Source of the DNA: Lepidostoma basale
Lineage: Eukaryota > Arthropoda > Insecta > Trichoptera > Lepidostomatidae
Length of the DNA: 64,000 bases
Direction: 5' to 3'
Assembly: GCA_022606425.2 (NCBI GenBank)
Contig: JAHDVF020001466.1
Coordinates: forward strand, 849,501-913,500
The notes below the pieces were generated by a model that made no database searches, was not told the DNA's origin, and was given only the letters and a program-made list of their open reading frames with translations. Every line of letters begins with the position of its first letter. The first letter of the stretch is position 1. Shown piece after piece: positions 1 through 10,756 of this stretch. Position numbers and translations under genes: made by a program.

Positions 1-1080
1 GGTTGTCTGCAAATAAACATTTTAAGATAATGATTACAGATTCGAACACGATAGCTTTGTACAGATGTAACGATCACGGAGGCTGTCTGTTTATTATGCT
101 CCATCGTTATACCTGTCTATGAGTGAGTATTGCTATTACAGAAATGTTTGCCGTGACCGCGAATTTGACCACGCCCAATATGATTAAATATAACTTCACT
201 GCATGATCATTAACTTATGTAATGTTACTTAGTTACTTAACATCTAATTTGAAATTCGTTGATCTTTAACTACTAAAATAAACATTATATTTTATTAAAG
301 TAGCCACCTATGCAATTATTATTTAATATCCAATAAACAGTATTTATTACACCTAGTAATTGTGTATAATATAGGGTCGAAGCACCAGTATTTGACCGCC
401 CCCCAGTAAATGACCGTTGGTTAATAAAACAAAATATAATAAGAATTGCTTTATGTGTCCAGTCAAAAAACTTTAATCCCAAGATACTATGACAAAAGAG
501 GTAGGCAGAGACAACTGTTGGTAAGAAACAAAACTATCAGTTTTGAACTGTGCCTTGTCAAACGGTAAAAGTGCGTCTTCCTGTTGTTGTTCTGAGATTG
601 TTAGTAGTTTTTTATAATGAAAAGAGTGGTTAGTGTTTTTTTTATGTTATTTCTCATGCAATTCTTTGAATATTTACATATTTTTATATGTTAGGGTGTT
701 TCATAATGTGACAATGTAACAAAATCTATGTATTGTATCAATATAACCTGAAGTGGTCAATTACTGGTGATTGTGCTATTTTTTTAGAGAAATATTAATT
801 TTAATAGTAATACTCATATTTCAATAAAAAAAGTTAGAGAATTTAGAGAAGTCAATGTGTTTTTCATTGTTTTCTTTTATTTTGTACACTAAGATAATGA
901 AATTAAGCATCTTATTATTATTATCATTGTTTTATATTTAAAATATTGTAACCTTTGATTTATTCGAATTCTGTGTAAGAAATAAATCATCACAGCATTT
1001 ATTCTGGATTGCTAGGTCTGACTCATCAGCATTTTGATTCATATTTAAATGTTGAAAACATAATAAATTTTTTGTATTGT
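1..1080. other. AT-rich stretch, no gene recognised
   Basis: No reading frame, repeat family or RNA was recognised here. At the extreme left the minus strand reads tttatttgcag followed by ACAACC at positions 6 to 1. This could be a 3' splice acceptor for an exon lying outside the window, but six bases cannot support a call. Confidence 0.3.
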
Positions 1081-1400
1081 TATATATTTTATAAGTACGC
1101 GGATACGCAGTGTGTCGTTTTTATTTCTTAGAGACGGCTCGTCCTGACGTTCCACATTAATAATAGCCGTCTCAAAAAATCACGTCCCGAAACTCGACTT
1201 ACGGCGTCACGTGCCGGGGCTTTCTAAATATCATAGAGCTTTCGGATTCTCATACCGCATAGCCCTCAGATCAGAGAAAAGCTCCGACTGCGATTCGAGC
1301 TCACGATCTGCGGCCGAGTCCAACTTAAATCTACCTTCCTAACTTGAGAAAAGCTCCCGCTGAAGTTTGCCCAACTTGGTGCCTGAGACGTTATGGGAGG
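1081..1400. other. GC-richer block with short hairpin
   Basis: The block is clearly GC-richer than its surroundings and matches none of the repeat families found elsewhere in the window. It contains an 8 bp perfect inverted repeat, agacggct at about 1132 and agccgtct at about 1166. No coding frame was recognised. It could be a conserved noncoding element or an old repeat. Confidence 0.25.
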
Positions 1401-2010
1401 CATTTATTATCTCGAGACTTTTATAAACTCTTTTCTTTAACTAAACTACCTTTATATCAAATGGTGAATTCTAGCTACGAGTGCATTTATATAGAGAAAG
1501 GTTGGTAAGTATATATAAACTGGCATTTTTATATATAATCAAACGCATAAATGAAGCAATTCCATTGACACAATCACAATTAATTCAATTTTCATAATAA
1601 TAATAATAATAATACTATATTAATAATATTTATTTTCGAAGTGATCAGCTTAAAATCAAAAAAACATTATCTATTCACTAACAAGCTAACCCAATAAGAC
1701 AAAACTAGTGATAAATATATCGAATAGGAATGGATTTCAAAGCAAAGTGCCTTTGTTCAAAAATACATTACACATTTTTGTCCTTAGTGTTAAATAAAAT
1801 AAAATCAGAAGTGAAAAAAACAATAAGCAAAATTATTATGAAACAATATAGTGTTAACGCATTATGTTAATAAAAAAATATGTATTGTTTCTAAAATATT
1901 GATGCAAAAAATATGGAATAGGTAGTTGGTATTTTGCCAACCTCTTATTTAAATTTAAATATGGATAAAACTGTAATTTTTTTTAAAAGCTAAGTTATCT
2001 TTTATGCGAG
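1401..2010. other. AT-rich stretch with (ATA)n
   Basis: There is an (ATA)n run at about 1595-1615. Nothing else was recognised. Confidence 0.3.
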
Positions 2011-2110
2011 TGACACGTTTCGTCTTACTAGAGCATATTTGATAATGCAATAGATAGGTAAAACATGTCCTTCCCATTATACATAATAAAACTGACGTTT
2101 TCATTCGTAC
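2011..2110. repeat. Family G hammerhead-like element, palindromic, decayed
   Basis: The minus arm carries GAAACGTGTC (2012-2021) and the plus arm carries AAAACATGTC (2060-2069), downstream of TTTGATAATGC. The plus arm ends with the family G tail, aaaactgacgttttcattcgt. The head-to-head layout matches the much better copy at 61262-61450. An SX insertion follows immediately. Confidence 0.5.
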
Positions 2111-2135
2111 TTAATAATGTATTGACGGATTGTAA

Positions 2136-2311
2136 CTAACTAACTAACTAACCATCACGCCGTCTCCCCGAAAGGGTAGGCAGAAAGAATGGACTGTCAC
2201 ACTTTTACTGATGCGGCACTCCATCCTTCTCTTTTCGCCCCGCGGGAGACGCGGTGTGATGGGTTGTGAACCTCATCGTCACCAATAGGCATCTCCCGCC
2301 AAATTAAAACG
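2136..2311 (-). mobile_element. SX short retroposon with LINE-T 3' end
   Basis: This minus-strand copy has a perfect 12 bp target-site duplication, GACGGATTGTAA, at 2124-2135 and 2312-2323. In its own sense the last ~70 bp (tctgcctacccttt, then gacggcgtgatggttagttag) are those of LINE-T. The first ~100 bp (gggagatgcctattggtg onward) do not occur in the LINE-T copies. It has no coding capacity, so it is best read as a SINE-like element mobilised in trans by LINE-T. Confidence 0.75.
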
Positions 2312-2323
2312 GACGGATTGTAA

Positions 2324-2880
2324 ATTCCAATTAAAACTAAATTAAAACAAAATTACTATTTTTAATAGACATTGGTATGTTATAATATTTATCAATAATA
2401 TTTCAACTGGAAACCAAGATAATATTCTAAATAAGAAAATCATTTACATCTGCAATATATTTTCTAAAAAAATACCCTATTCGCTAGTAGGTACAATAAA
2501 ATCAATGACATGATTATTACAGGCGTATATAATAAATTGATGTGGAGAACGCATGTAAGAGTGGCCCCGTAAATGGATTTAATATTTCCATTTAAATTCC
2601 GAGTTGACTCCTAACTTGAGATTTGGTAACGCAGTCAGACAAAAACTTTCTTTATCTCCGTAAAGTTACGTGTATGAAGACGGCTGGCGTGGGGAGAGTG
2701 AGGAGAAGAAACTTCCACTGCCAACTGTATTAGGAGTTCTCTCACATAACACCTGTAGTTATCTATACCTAAAATCTACCCGTAAATCTTCAAACTCAAA
2801 ACAATCATATCGGAATTTTAATCAGATTCTTTCTAACCATTTCTACAAAAACTTATAATAAAACATTTGAGTATATATTT
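2324..2880. other. Unassigned stretch
   Basis: No repeat family was recognised. A short frame at 2670-2858 has no family resemblance and is probably chance. Confidence 0.25.
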
Positions 2881-2999
2881 AAAGGGGTAGGCAGAGAGGA
2901 TGGATCGCCACATTGTTATATCAAAATAATTCTCGCGCCTCTTCTTCTTCACACATTGTGACATGCACGCTCTTCGATTGTTCCTACTTCGAACAGTCT
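2881..2999 (-). mobile_element. LINE-T 3' fragment
   Basis: Read on the minus strand, it matches the C-terminal coding end and 3' region of LINE-T: tctgcctacccctt preceded by decayed NRRAC codons. It is truncated at both ends and has no (GTTA)n tail. The closest relative in the window is the copy at 60165-60665. Confidence 0.6.
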
Positions 3000-3600
3000 A
3001 CTGTCGATGTCACGAAATTCTGTCAGAGCCGAGAGAAATAAATATTGACTTTTGCAGAAATTATAAATAACCAAAAATCTGTTTTATTTTTTAAAGTAAT
3101 ATCTTAGCTTTTACTATGCAATATCAATACTAAAATGAACATATTTTGTTGCGTTTTTCAAGAATTAAATACTTTTTTTTATAAAACAAAATCAAATTTA
3201 TTTAATCAAATGGATATTCTTATTAAAATATATGGATGAATTTTGATAGCTTTATTGCGAATCTAAAGAGTTTTTATGTTCTTTCTAAATCTGGCATATA
3301 AGAACTTATTTACTTTTCAATATCGCACTGTGGGACTGGCGGAGACATCTGGGAACCTGGTCACGTAGAAAAGGGAGCATTCTTCACCTCCTCCCGCGTA
3401 TCTGCTTTAGCCCTTGTTCTCATAGAAAATAACGCAGATATTGCATTTTTAACATGGCCGCACATACAGATGCACATAAATACGATTTGAAATTGCATTC
3501 TTGCCCCTCGCATGTACGTGATCGGCCATATGCGCGAATTTATTTCTTTTTTATATATGTATTGGAGTTTAATACTAGATAGATATGTATTATATGCATT
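3000..3600. other. Unassigned; GC-richer block 3330-3560
   Basis: The 3330-3560 portion is GC-richer than its surroundings and unlike the repeats. A 117-codon minus frame overlaps it (3361-3714), but it runs through a family G element and matches no known protein, so it is not called. Confidence 0.2.
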
Positions 3601-3684
3601 CATACCACATTCTAAATAGTCAAAAACCCGAATGTCGTCAAAAGAGAGTACGAGAATATTTTGAATACAAGAGAACGAGAGAGG

Positions 3685-3780
3685 AGTACTTTGATTGTTG
3701 GGCAGGCGAAACATATCATTCTCATAAAATATAATAAAACCTCTAGAAAACAGACGTTTTAATTCGAATTAATTATTTAA
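3685..3780 (+). repeat. Family G hammerhead-like element, single arm
   Basis: It contains GGGCAGGC-GAAACATATC (GAAACATATC at 3708-3717), then attctcataaaatataat and the family tail with ctctagaaaacagacg. The 5' core is decayed (TTTGATTG). About 75 bp upstream (3615-3690) resembles 28248-28315, with shared gttgaatacaag-like and aatgtc motifs, so the element may be longer than the listed span. Confidence 0.5.
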
Positions 3781-3794
3781 AATGGATTTTTTTA

Positions 3795-3900
3795 TAATAT
3801 AAATAATAATTTGGATGATTTATAGAGCACCATTTTTATGAATTAATCATTTCAAGGGCTAGCTCCATTTTATGAACTAGTTGAAGATAATTGTTCAAGA
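3795..3900 (-). mobile_element. CR1/Jockey-like LINE 3' end fragment
   Basis: On the minus strand it reads ...cccttgaaatgattaattcat, then a decayed gcgct block and a short (ATT) tail. This is related to the 3' ends at 12331-12510 and 28555-28690. No coding portion remains. Confidence 0.4.
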
Positions 3901-3909
3901 AACAATATT

Positions 3910-4956
3910 TATAAACTCAAATCACCAATTTTTTATTATTATTATATCTCTGATGTTATAAAGAGTGATGAAAAAGAGGGAAAATTTATATGATGCGTCA
4001 GAAGAATGGATGTAAAACGATAGATAAAATGCAAATTGAAAAGCTAAAATATATTGTCCATTACATAGAGAATTTCAAAGATAAAAATATACATGTTATG
4101 AAAGAGTTTGCATGAAAATTAACCAATTTATCCATAATGTTCAATTCCGGGAGGTATTGGAGTAAATTCACAGGGGGTGGCATAATTTTATTGGAACCTG
4201 TACATTAAAATTACTATTATTATACTAGGGGATGAAGACACCCCCTCGTATAATTGTGACGTATGACCACAGTTAAGTGAGTTAGATTTTCGGGGTTGAG
4301 CTTTGATGCATTGGGGCAGGTTCACTTTTAGGGGTGTGTAAAAAAGTCAAGTGCTTTGTCATGTATGACCCTTTGTACGAGTATATACCTGTTATATATT
4401 TATGATAGGATATTTTTATTGTATTATATTGTAATATAATAATAATACATTATATAATAAAATATGGGAAATTGTAATTAACTAAGTAAATTAGCTAGAT
4501 GGCTCTATAATATGTAATACAGTTTATTCGAAAAATACTAGACTCGTTTGCAAGTTAAATTATGTAGATGTGGAGGGTTATTGAGAAGAGGCATCTAAAG
4601 TAAATAGTTTTCCCAATGGCCATTCTATAGAATTGCATAAAAAATCAGTTTCATTGGGGGTATTCAAAAAACACTCTAATTTAATTTCCTAAAGTGAAGC
4701 TCTCAACATAAACACGAATTGAAAACGGCAAAGGTTTTTGCATATAAAAGAGGGAATCGGTGAAAATAAAAATAGACTTTCTACATTCATGTTTGTTTAC
4801 TTATGTACTCAAAGGTACATAATTGTTATATGGACGAAAACATGTATAATGGCTTGATCCACGTATTTCGGCGAACATATATGAAATATTTAACGTATTA
4901 ATAAAATTAAAAAACTGTTTTCCAAAAAATATTTTGTTATAACATATATAACTCAC
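3910..4956. other. AT-rich, presumably intronic
   Basis: No repeat family was recognised. It lies immediately 3' of the candidate exon at 4957-5030 and would be intron if that gene model is right. Confidence 0.25.
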
Positions 4957-5030
4957 CTTGATGAGATTTTTAGATGTCTTTTGCTGATAAAAATTAGTTT
5001 TGTGTAGATCATAATTCTTCCAATATTTAC
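4957..5030 (-). CDS. Candidate internal exon (exon 2) of an unidentified minus-strand gene
   Basis: This is the strongest splice-defined exon in the window. On the minus strand a possible branch point (cactaat) is followed by the tract ttttatattttcttttatttcag and then 74 bp of exon. The exon ends CAAG with a GTGAGT donor directly after it. The frame that skips the first two bases is open and encodes 24 residues beginning KYWKNYDLHKTNFYQQ and ending LIK; a second frame is also open. The required phase, one base carried in, is exactly what the exon ending at 13847 provides, giving a junction glycine. The spacing of Trp, Tyr, His and Phe looks protein-like, but I do not recognise the family. The next exon may lie beyond position 6. 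This could still be a chance pairing of splice-like sites in AT-rich DNA. Confidence 0.5.
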
Positions 5031-5461
5031 CTGAAATAAAAGAAAATATAAAAATTAGTGAAATTCGAAAATCTCTAACACATTTTTTAAAAAAGTATAA
5101 TTGATCAGAAACACTTAATTAGCGGCGTACCTATAAAAAAAGTATAAATGAGGTGTTACATTAATCGTCGTACGTGCATGATTCATTATCATCTCTGCTT
5201 ATTTTACGGCAAAACGGCGAGATCGTTTGAGTTGTATAAATAAGAAAGCATGTATAAATATTAACCCTAAGATCGCTAATCAAACGTTTCTTTATCCTTC
5301 ATCTTTCATTCTTCGTCGATGCATTTTGAATAAAATGACACTTTTAAAATGATCATTTCTGATAAACCAATGCTTTACAGCAATTTATTATATCAATATC
5401 TTTCTCGAATATCAAATAATCAATAAACACACACTAGAGATACTGACGGGCAACACAATGA
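5031..5461. other. Putative intron sequence
   Basis: Nothing was recognised beyond the acceptor tract of the adjacent candidate exon. Confidence 0.25.
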
Positions 5462-5620
5462 TACAATGCTTAATTTTAAAGCGCCGTTTTTGTAATGACA
5501 TCATCTTAAGGGCGCATTATAAATCTAATCGTTATAAATCTAAAAATCTATGTATGAAGGCTGCATCTGATTTTCGCGATCGGTTAGAAAATAATATAAA
5601 ACAAATATACAAGAGTTAAT
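5462..5620 (-). mobile_element. CR1/Jockey-like LINE 3' UTR fragment
   Basis: On the minus strand it reads gatcgcgaaaatcagatgca ... gcgcccttaagatgatgtca ... aacggcgctttaaaattaag. This is the same 3' UTR as at 12331-12510, 12745-12895 and 54500-54650. No coding portion remains. Confidence 0.6.
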
Positions 5621-6010
5621 AATTGGTCTGTAGATAATAAAAATATAAAATGTAAATCGTTTGAATCGTATACGAAAATATTTTGCATTTACAATAATAC
5701 GAAAAAAATGGCGCTCACGTGGATAGTTGTAGCTCCGGAAGCGATAACTTTCGCATAGTTTTATACATCGTTTGATAATAGATTTTTTGGCTACCGACGC
5801 AATAAATTTCCATTGCAACATAAAGCACGCCATCTACCTCCGCCGGCCGGGATTAGTAGTTTAATCTGTAGCGAAATGCATTGGGCCAGGGGTGATTTGT
5901 GGCCGAGCTAATGCTCCCTGACACCGAATCGCGCTGTTTTTTGTCCACTCGTGTACGAATAAATTCTACCAATAAAAATATTGTTATCTTAAATTAACCT
6001 TTTTTAATAA

Positions 6011-6085
6011 TATTGTAGCGAGCTGCCGAAACCGGTCGTAACACAAAATCTAGATGAATAAATCTAAATACATATTAAAAGTATT
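6011..6085 (+). repeat. Family C hammerhead-like element, 5'-truncated
   Basis: It contains GTAGCGAGCTGCC followed by GAAACCGGTC (6028-6037) and tail sequence. The upstream CUGANGA-like half of the core is missing, so this copy could not fold as a ribozyme alone. Confidence 0.5.
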
Positions 6086-6144
6086 TTACCGGCATATGTT
6101 ACATTATTTGGTTTTTGTTGAAAATAATTTGATGAAAATAATTT

Positions 6145-6240
6145 GATGACCTTCGAAACATGTCAAGAAAGATAAACTCAAAAGTGAGAAAAGCAATGAT
6201 TTAATTCATAAAAAAAATCCATAATTAACGCCAAGTTTAA
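6145..6240 (+). repeat. Family A hammerhead-like element, internal deletion
   Basis: TTTGATGA runs straight into CCTTC-GAAACATGTC (6165-6174); the GAAGG strand of helix II has been lost. The family tail follows: aagaaagataaactcaaaag, ttaattcata and a decayed ...ttaacgcc. Confidence 0.6.
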
Positions 6241-6296
6241 CAATAATTAGCCCTTAATCAAACCGAAGCCCAAAATATTTCAAACTTTTTTTTTAG

Positions 6297-6370
6297 TGTG
6301 TGGCGAAGTTCCGGCCGGTTGGTTGTATCAAATAAAGTGGTGTAAAAAATAATGAAAGTGTATTAATAAT
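6297..6370 (+). repeat. Family B hammerhead-like element, core deleted
   Basis: It reads gtggcgaagttccg and then jumps to gccggttggttg, so the GAAA segment is missing. The family tail (caaataaagtggtgtaa) is intact. Confidence 0.5.
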
Positions 6371-6629
6371 GAATTATATTATAATAAATGTTCCTATACA
6401 CACCATATTTTGATGTTCCCATATATATAGGTTTGTGTTACCTACAAAATGTTATAGAACTAAAATTCGTATATTTGAAGATGTAATGAATAGAATAATA
6501 ATTGAGAAGAACCACATTATTTTTTGTGAATAATTGTGTGCATCTTTTTTGAAATCAATATGGTTTCACAAAATCTGTTTCACAGCACTGGATTAAGCGT
6601 TAAAAATAAGGCAAAACGATATTTTAAAT

Positions 6630-6885
6630 TAACTTACTAACTACCAATCATCATGCCATCTCCTGAAGGAGTAGGCAGAAATAATTGTTAGAAATAATAC
6701 AGTTTCAACCGGACATGATTCTACGATTCGTCAACATTCATACATTGTGTCATTTTTGCACGCTGAATTCTCCGATTCCTCATGTCGCCGATCTTTAAAA
6801 GGGTCGGTACGACACACCGTTGTGCACCACCATCTTAGCTTTTCTTATAAACTTTTGTTTGCGATGACAATTTTAAGTGCACCAC
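6630..6885 (-). mobile_element. LINE-T fragment with internal deletion
   Basis: The minus strand shows the 3' end with a decayed tail, then RSR-like codons. It then jumps about 300 bp upstream to sequence matching the AHNGVLVPT / IANKSL region of the copy at 10135. Two non-adjacent coding blocks are therefore joined. Confidence 0.6.
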
Positions 6886-8430
6886 GATATTTTACGATAA
6901 TTTTTTTTTTAATTTATGAGGTTTTATTTTAACTGAATATTTTTAGATTGGAGCGCTAGATATTTGCAATCAGAATACAGTTAGAAATCTCTGATAACTC
7001 AATCATCGGGAGAGATAGATCTCGCCAATATATGATTATATGTGGCATGTATGGTTAGAACCTATCGCTAGACCCGGGTACTATCCAGTTAATGCACTAT
7101 AATTTTAGGATGATAAACTATGGAGAGGAAAAAATTCTCTTGAAATTTGATTGGCGTGCTGTATGGAATTATGTGTTTTTTCGTGATCAGAACAAAAAGA
7201 TAAATAAAAGTCTTCCAAAGTCTAGTCGGGGCGTAAATATTCCGAAGCCATTCATTATGGATGCCAGATATAAATAATTTCACTAAGTTGATGCTTTTTT
7301 ATACATATGTAGGTACAGCGAAATTACCCGTGAACATAACTACTCAATTAAATTTGGAATTTAACAAAAAATCGCTTATAATTCTAACTCACGTTTGGCA
7401 TTATCAAAAAATTAAAAGTTTATTTGAAAATACACAAATTAGTTGTAAATAAGTGCATCTATTTAGGTTTTTGCATACCTATATATAATAAATTATAATG
7501 TAATAGTAATATTTGAGCGTTCCCTTTCCAATGGCTTTATTCTACTTTCAAGCTTGTTCTGCCAAGATATTCAAAATACACAATAATTTCCATTGTGTAA
7601 AGCTTCAGTATAAGACTTTGTTTACCTTAAACGTTGTTCTAAAAGCTTCTTTCACCTATTTTATTTTACAATATACGCCTATAATTTAAAAACATGTTTA
7701 GATTAATTAATTATGTATTACCTTAAAAATAGTAAAAACAATTACTTATGTACCTATGTATTTCTCTGTGAAACCGGTTGCAGCTTAGGAAATATTGATA
7801 CAATATTTTGTAGCGGATCGATCAATCATAAAATTCAATAGCTCTCTTTTGTTTTAAGAGAAATCGATCATTAAAAATCTTTTAATATTATGTAAGCACA
7901 TGCATATGATGAGGTATGTATCTACGCTTATTTATTTGTGCATTTTATATAGGTAAGTGAATATGGAGGAGGGTAATAGCTAAAGCTTTGCTTGGAATGC
8001 TGTAGCGACACAACCTCTAATTAAATTAATAACGTTATGCATTCGCAGACATTGGATAATAATGGTACATACATATTTGCCGTGGTATGAGCGATTTAAA
8101 AATGGCGATAAGAACTTTTGTAGATTACATACCTTGGCAAACAAAAACTGTAGCAGATATTGTTCAACACGAACCGCAAAGCTGAATGTAGGAATGCGCA
8201 TATTGATTTAATCACAGTGTTGATTTAATCACCGCCGTGTTCATTAATTTAAATAGCTTGTAAATAACCAATATTATGAACTCAAAAAATTACAATCATC
8301 TATTTTATTAACTCTCGTATTCAATAAATTATTATGTTCCATTGATATACCTAACACTTTTTATCGGCCTTTAATTAGAGTAAATCAAAATATTCATTTG
8401 AGAAATATATAGTTTAAATCCTGGCTAGAA
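6886..8430. other. AT-rich, no gene recognised
   Basis: Three overlapping short frames at 7089-7452 lie on both strands and look like chance. No repeat family was recognised. Confidence 0.25.
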
Positions 8431-8432
8431 AT

Positions 8433-8735
8433 GCCTGATGATGATGATGATGATGATTTGTTTAGAGTAAAAGATTCACTTCAAGGGCGCTCTTCGTCCG
8501 GAAAGCTTCTTTTAAAAATAAATGTTTTAAGAGAGCTTCTGAACACTCCTTCGTCGTCTTGATTGCGGATATTATAAGGCAGCCTGTTCCACGCAATCGC
8601 GTCGGTCCCGTGATGCCAAAAGCGCGATCCGCGAATTTTGAAGCTCCTTGGCGCCGCGGGACAAGAAGTTTGTATGTTGCTTCTTACTACGAGGATCGTA
8701 GAGTTGACTGCCTGGATAGACACGACCCTCAATCA
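8433..8735 (-). mobile_element. CR1/Jockey-like LINE, C-terminus and 3' end
   Basis: The minus-strand frame (8732 to 8481) ends with the C-terminal pattern of many CR1/Jockey-like reverse transcriptases: AIAWNRLPYNIRN, then FRSSLKTFIF, then stop. A short 3' UTR follows, closed by a (ATC)n tail at about 8438-8458. Everything upstream is missing, as expected of a 5'-truncated LINE copy. Relatives with the same AWN-LP and LKT-LF blocks are at 54500-54944 and 59640-59805. No function is expected beyond remnant reverse transcriptase. Confidence 0.65.
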
Positions 8736-8839
8736 TGAGGAATAAGACTGAGAAGACATGATACTTTAACTAATTTTGATTCTCATGTATAACACTATAA
8801 GGTTTGTGTTTGCTTTAAAATATTTTAGTTAGTTAATGT

Positions 8840-8895
8840 CGTTCTCCCGATAAAGAAGGGATAAAACCTTTCGAAACATGTCATAGTAAATGACT
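8840..8895 (+). repeat. Family A hammerhead-like element, core only
   Basis: It contains TTCTC-CCGATAA-A-GAAGGG, loop, CCTTTC, GAAACATGTC (8873-8882). G8 of the core is changed to A, and the sequence after the cleavage position does not pair with TTCTC. Confidence 0.55.
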
Positions 8896-8960
8896 ATAAA
8901 ATTAGTCTTACTAATAATATACTATTTTTAATCATTATAAAACAATCAGTATAGATAGTT

Positions 8961-9169
8961 GTCGACCTTCATGGCAGAGTGGTAAGAGCTCTGACTTCCA
9001 TACCGAAGGTGATTGTCACACTGTCATTGGTCTGGTGTAGAATTCACTAGACAATAAAATGGTGATAGATATTGGCTACCTATCACATGTTATGAGAATC
9101 AATATGGTAGCTAAAATAAATTGTACACGGTAATGGGATCAAACAATCTGTTGAATACAAGAAAAAAAA
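8961..9169 (+). mobile_element. tRNA-derived SINE, poly(A)-tail subfamily, B box deleted
   Basis: The tRNA-like head has an A-box-like tggcagagtgg. About 20 bp including the B box is deleted between ccgaaggt and gattgtcaca. The body reads ggtctggtgtagaattcac ... gatagatattggctacctatcac. The 3' part (gtacacggtaatgggatcaa, then ...tacaag and an A run) matches the copy at 18603-18827 but not the (AAT)-tailed copies. Confidence 0.75.
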
Positions 9170-9324
9170 CATTAAAATATGTCGAGGTAAATACATTTAA
9201 ATAAACGTATGTAGAAAAATGGCGTTTTGATTCATTAAAAGATTGTGCTAAATTCAATAGTATAAATATTTAGAGTTTATGATTTATTGTAAAAGCTTGA
9301 ATTTCTTTAAAATATATATGTTTG

Positions 9325-9740
9325 TTCAGGATAAACACCGTAGAAATAAGATCACTAAGAAGAATGTCCGTGAAAACGTTGTATGATAGAATACCGAACG
9401 ATGAAACAAGAAAGAAATGTAAGGCAGATGACTGCATCATGAATAAAATTAAAAAAGGATCCCTGAGATAGTTTGGACATATGGAAGAGAGTAGAATGGT
9501 TAAAAAGTTGTACACAAGCAGCGTGAGTGGGAAAAGAAGCCAAGGACGACCGAGAAAAACATGGCATGACCAAATTAATCAATTACTAAAAGGCGGCCAC
9601 ATTCGAAGTCGGCATAATCGACGTGCGTGCATCGTACGATGTATGAATGCAGAGGAATCCCGAGAGGTATGCCAGGACAGGCCATTGTGGCGATCCATCT
9701 TCTCTGCCTACCTTTACGGGGAAATGGCGTGATGGTTAGT
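9325..9740 (+). mobile_element. LINE-T, 5'-truncated, with target-site duplication
   Basis: A 10 bp duplication, TATATGTTTG, lies at 9315-9324 and 9741-9750. The insert encodes the decayed reverse-transcriptase C-terminus: RSLRRM, then RWFGHM interrupted by a stop (tag), then KTWHDQINQLLK and NRRACI. The open part covers 83 codons (9481-9732). The 3' end reads gaaatggcgtgatggttag with one tail unit. The jump stopped about 400 bp from the 3' end of the element. Confidence 0.8.
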
Positions 9741-9750
9741 TATATGTTTG

Positions 9751-10123
9751 AAATAAAGATTACATAAGTATTTAAACGACCATCTATACTGATTGTAAAA
9801 TGTTCAGAACGAATAAATTTAGTCTGTTCCGGGTATTGAATTTACCATAAAATCATATTCCCTCTTGTGATATATTTATAGCAGCATCTCGCTTTTCCTT
9901 TGTGGATAAACTCGATATCTGCCTCTAGATGAGACCAGCCAGGATCAGAAGTATTCTGTTTAGTGTTTATGCAATCGGCCACAGTCAAGAATTGTATAAA
10001 TTATTCAAATACGCAAAGAACACTGCCATATCTAAATGCTTCATACATTATTCCAAGCTGGAGAGGAAAAACGAACTATAACCTTTTAGACTTTTCTTTA
10101 AACATATTTTGTTTATAAATAAT
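9751..10123. other. Unassigned
   Basis: No family was recognised. It separates two independent LINE-T insertions in the same orientation. Confidence 0.25.
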
Positions 10124-10134
10124 TTAAGAAACTT

Positions 10135-10745
10135 TATATAGAAAATATGTTTACAAAGGATGGGAGGGTGGAGAAGGATATTGAAAGAAGGGTTGGGACA
10201 GGCAACAGAATAAATGGTGCACTTAAAGTTGTCATCGCAAACAAAAGCCTATCCAAAAAAGCTAAGATGGCATTGCACAATGGTGTTCTTGTGCCGACTC
10301 TTATGTATGAAAGTGAAGCATGGAACTGGCAAAAGAAGGATGAAAGTAGAATAAATGCAGTAGAAATGAGATCTCTAAGACGAATGTGTCACAAATCTGT
10401 ATATGATAGAATGACAAATGCAAGTATAAGAAGTGAATGTGGTGCGAATGAAAGTGTTATGAACAAAATAAGGAAAGGGTCATTAAGATGGTTTGGACAG
10501 ATGGTAAGAATGAGTGAAGACAGAATGGTAAAGAAGGTATATGAAAACGGCGTGAACGGAGCTAGAAATAGAGGAAGGCCGAAGAAAACGTGGCACGATC
10601 AAATCAATCAAATATTGAATGTCGGTCACGTGAGGAGTCGGAAAAATCGACGTGCATGCGTGAAAAGAAGTATGTCAGGACAGAACAGTGTGGCGTTCTT
10701 TCTGCCTACCCCTCCGGGGAGACGGCGTGATGGTAAGTTAGTTTG
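10135..10745 (+). mobile_element. LINE-T, longest and best-preserved copy
   Basis: An 11 bp duplication, TTAAGAAACTT, flanks the insert (10124-10134 and 10746-10756). The insert is open over its whole ~200 codons. Blocks in order are GRVEKDIERRV, RINGALKVV, NGVLVPTLMYESEAW, INAVEMRSLRRMC, RSECGA, LRWFGQM, GRPKKTWHDQINQIL and NRRAC. This is the C-terminal region downstream of the catalytic domain in non-LTR reverse transcriptases. The catalytic YXDD region is not present, so the copy is dead on arrival but young. The 3' end reads ggggagacggcgtgatggta with a (gtta)-like tail. Clade assignment (RTE-like versus Jockey-like) is uncertain. Confidence 0.85.
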
Positions 10746-10756
10746 TTAAGAAACTT

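Noticed and set aside
2136..2156. (TAAC)n / (GTTA)n as telomeric repeat
   Set aside because: The unit is four bases and always marks the LINE-T or SX 3' end. The insect telomere repeat is TTAGG.
3361..3714. 117-codon minus frame
   Set aside because: It runs into a family G element and has no family resemblance.
10135..10745. Intact autonomous LINE
   Set aside because: Only the C-terminal region is present. The endonuclease and catalytic reverse-transcriptase domains are absent.
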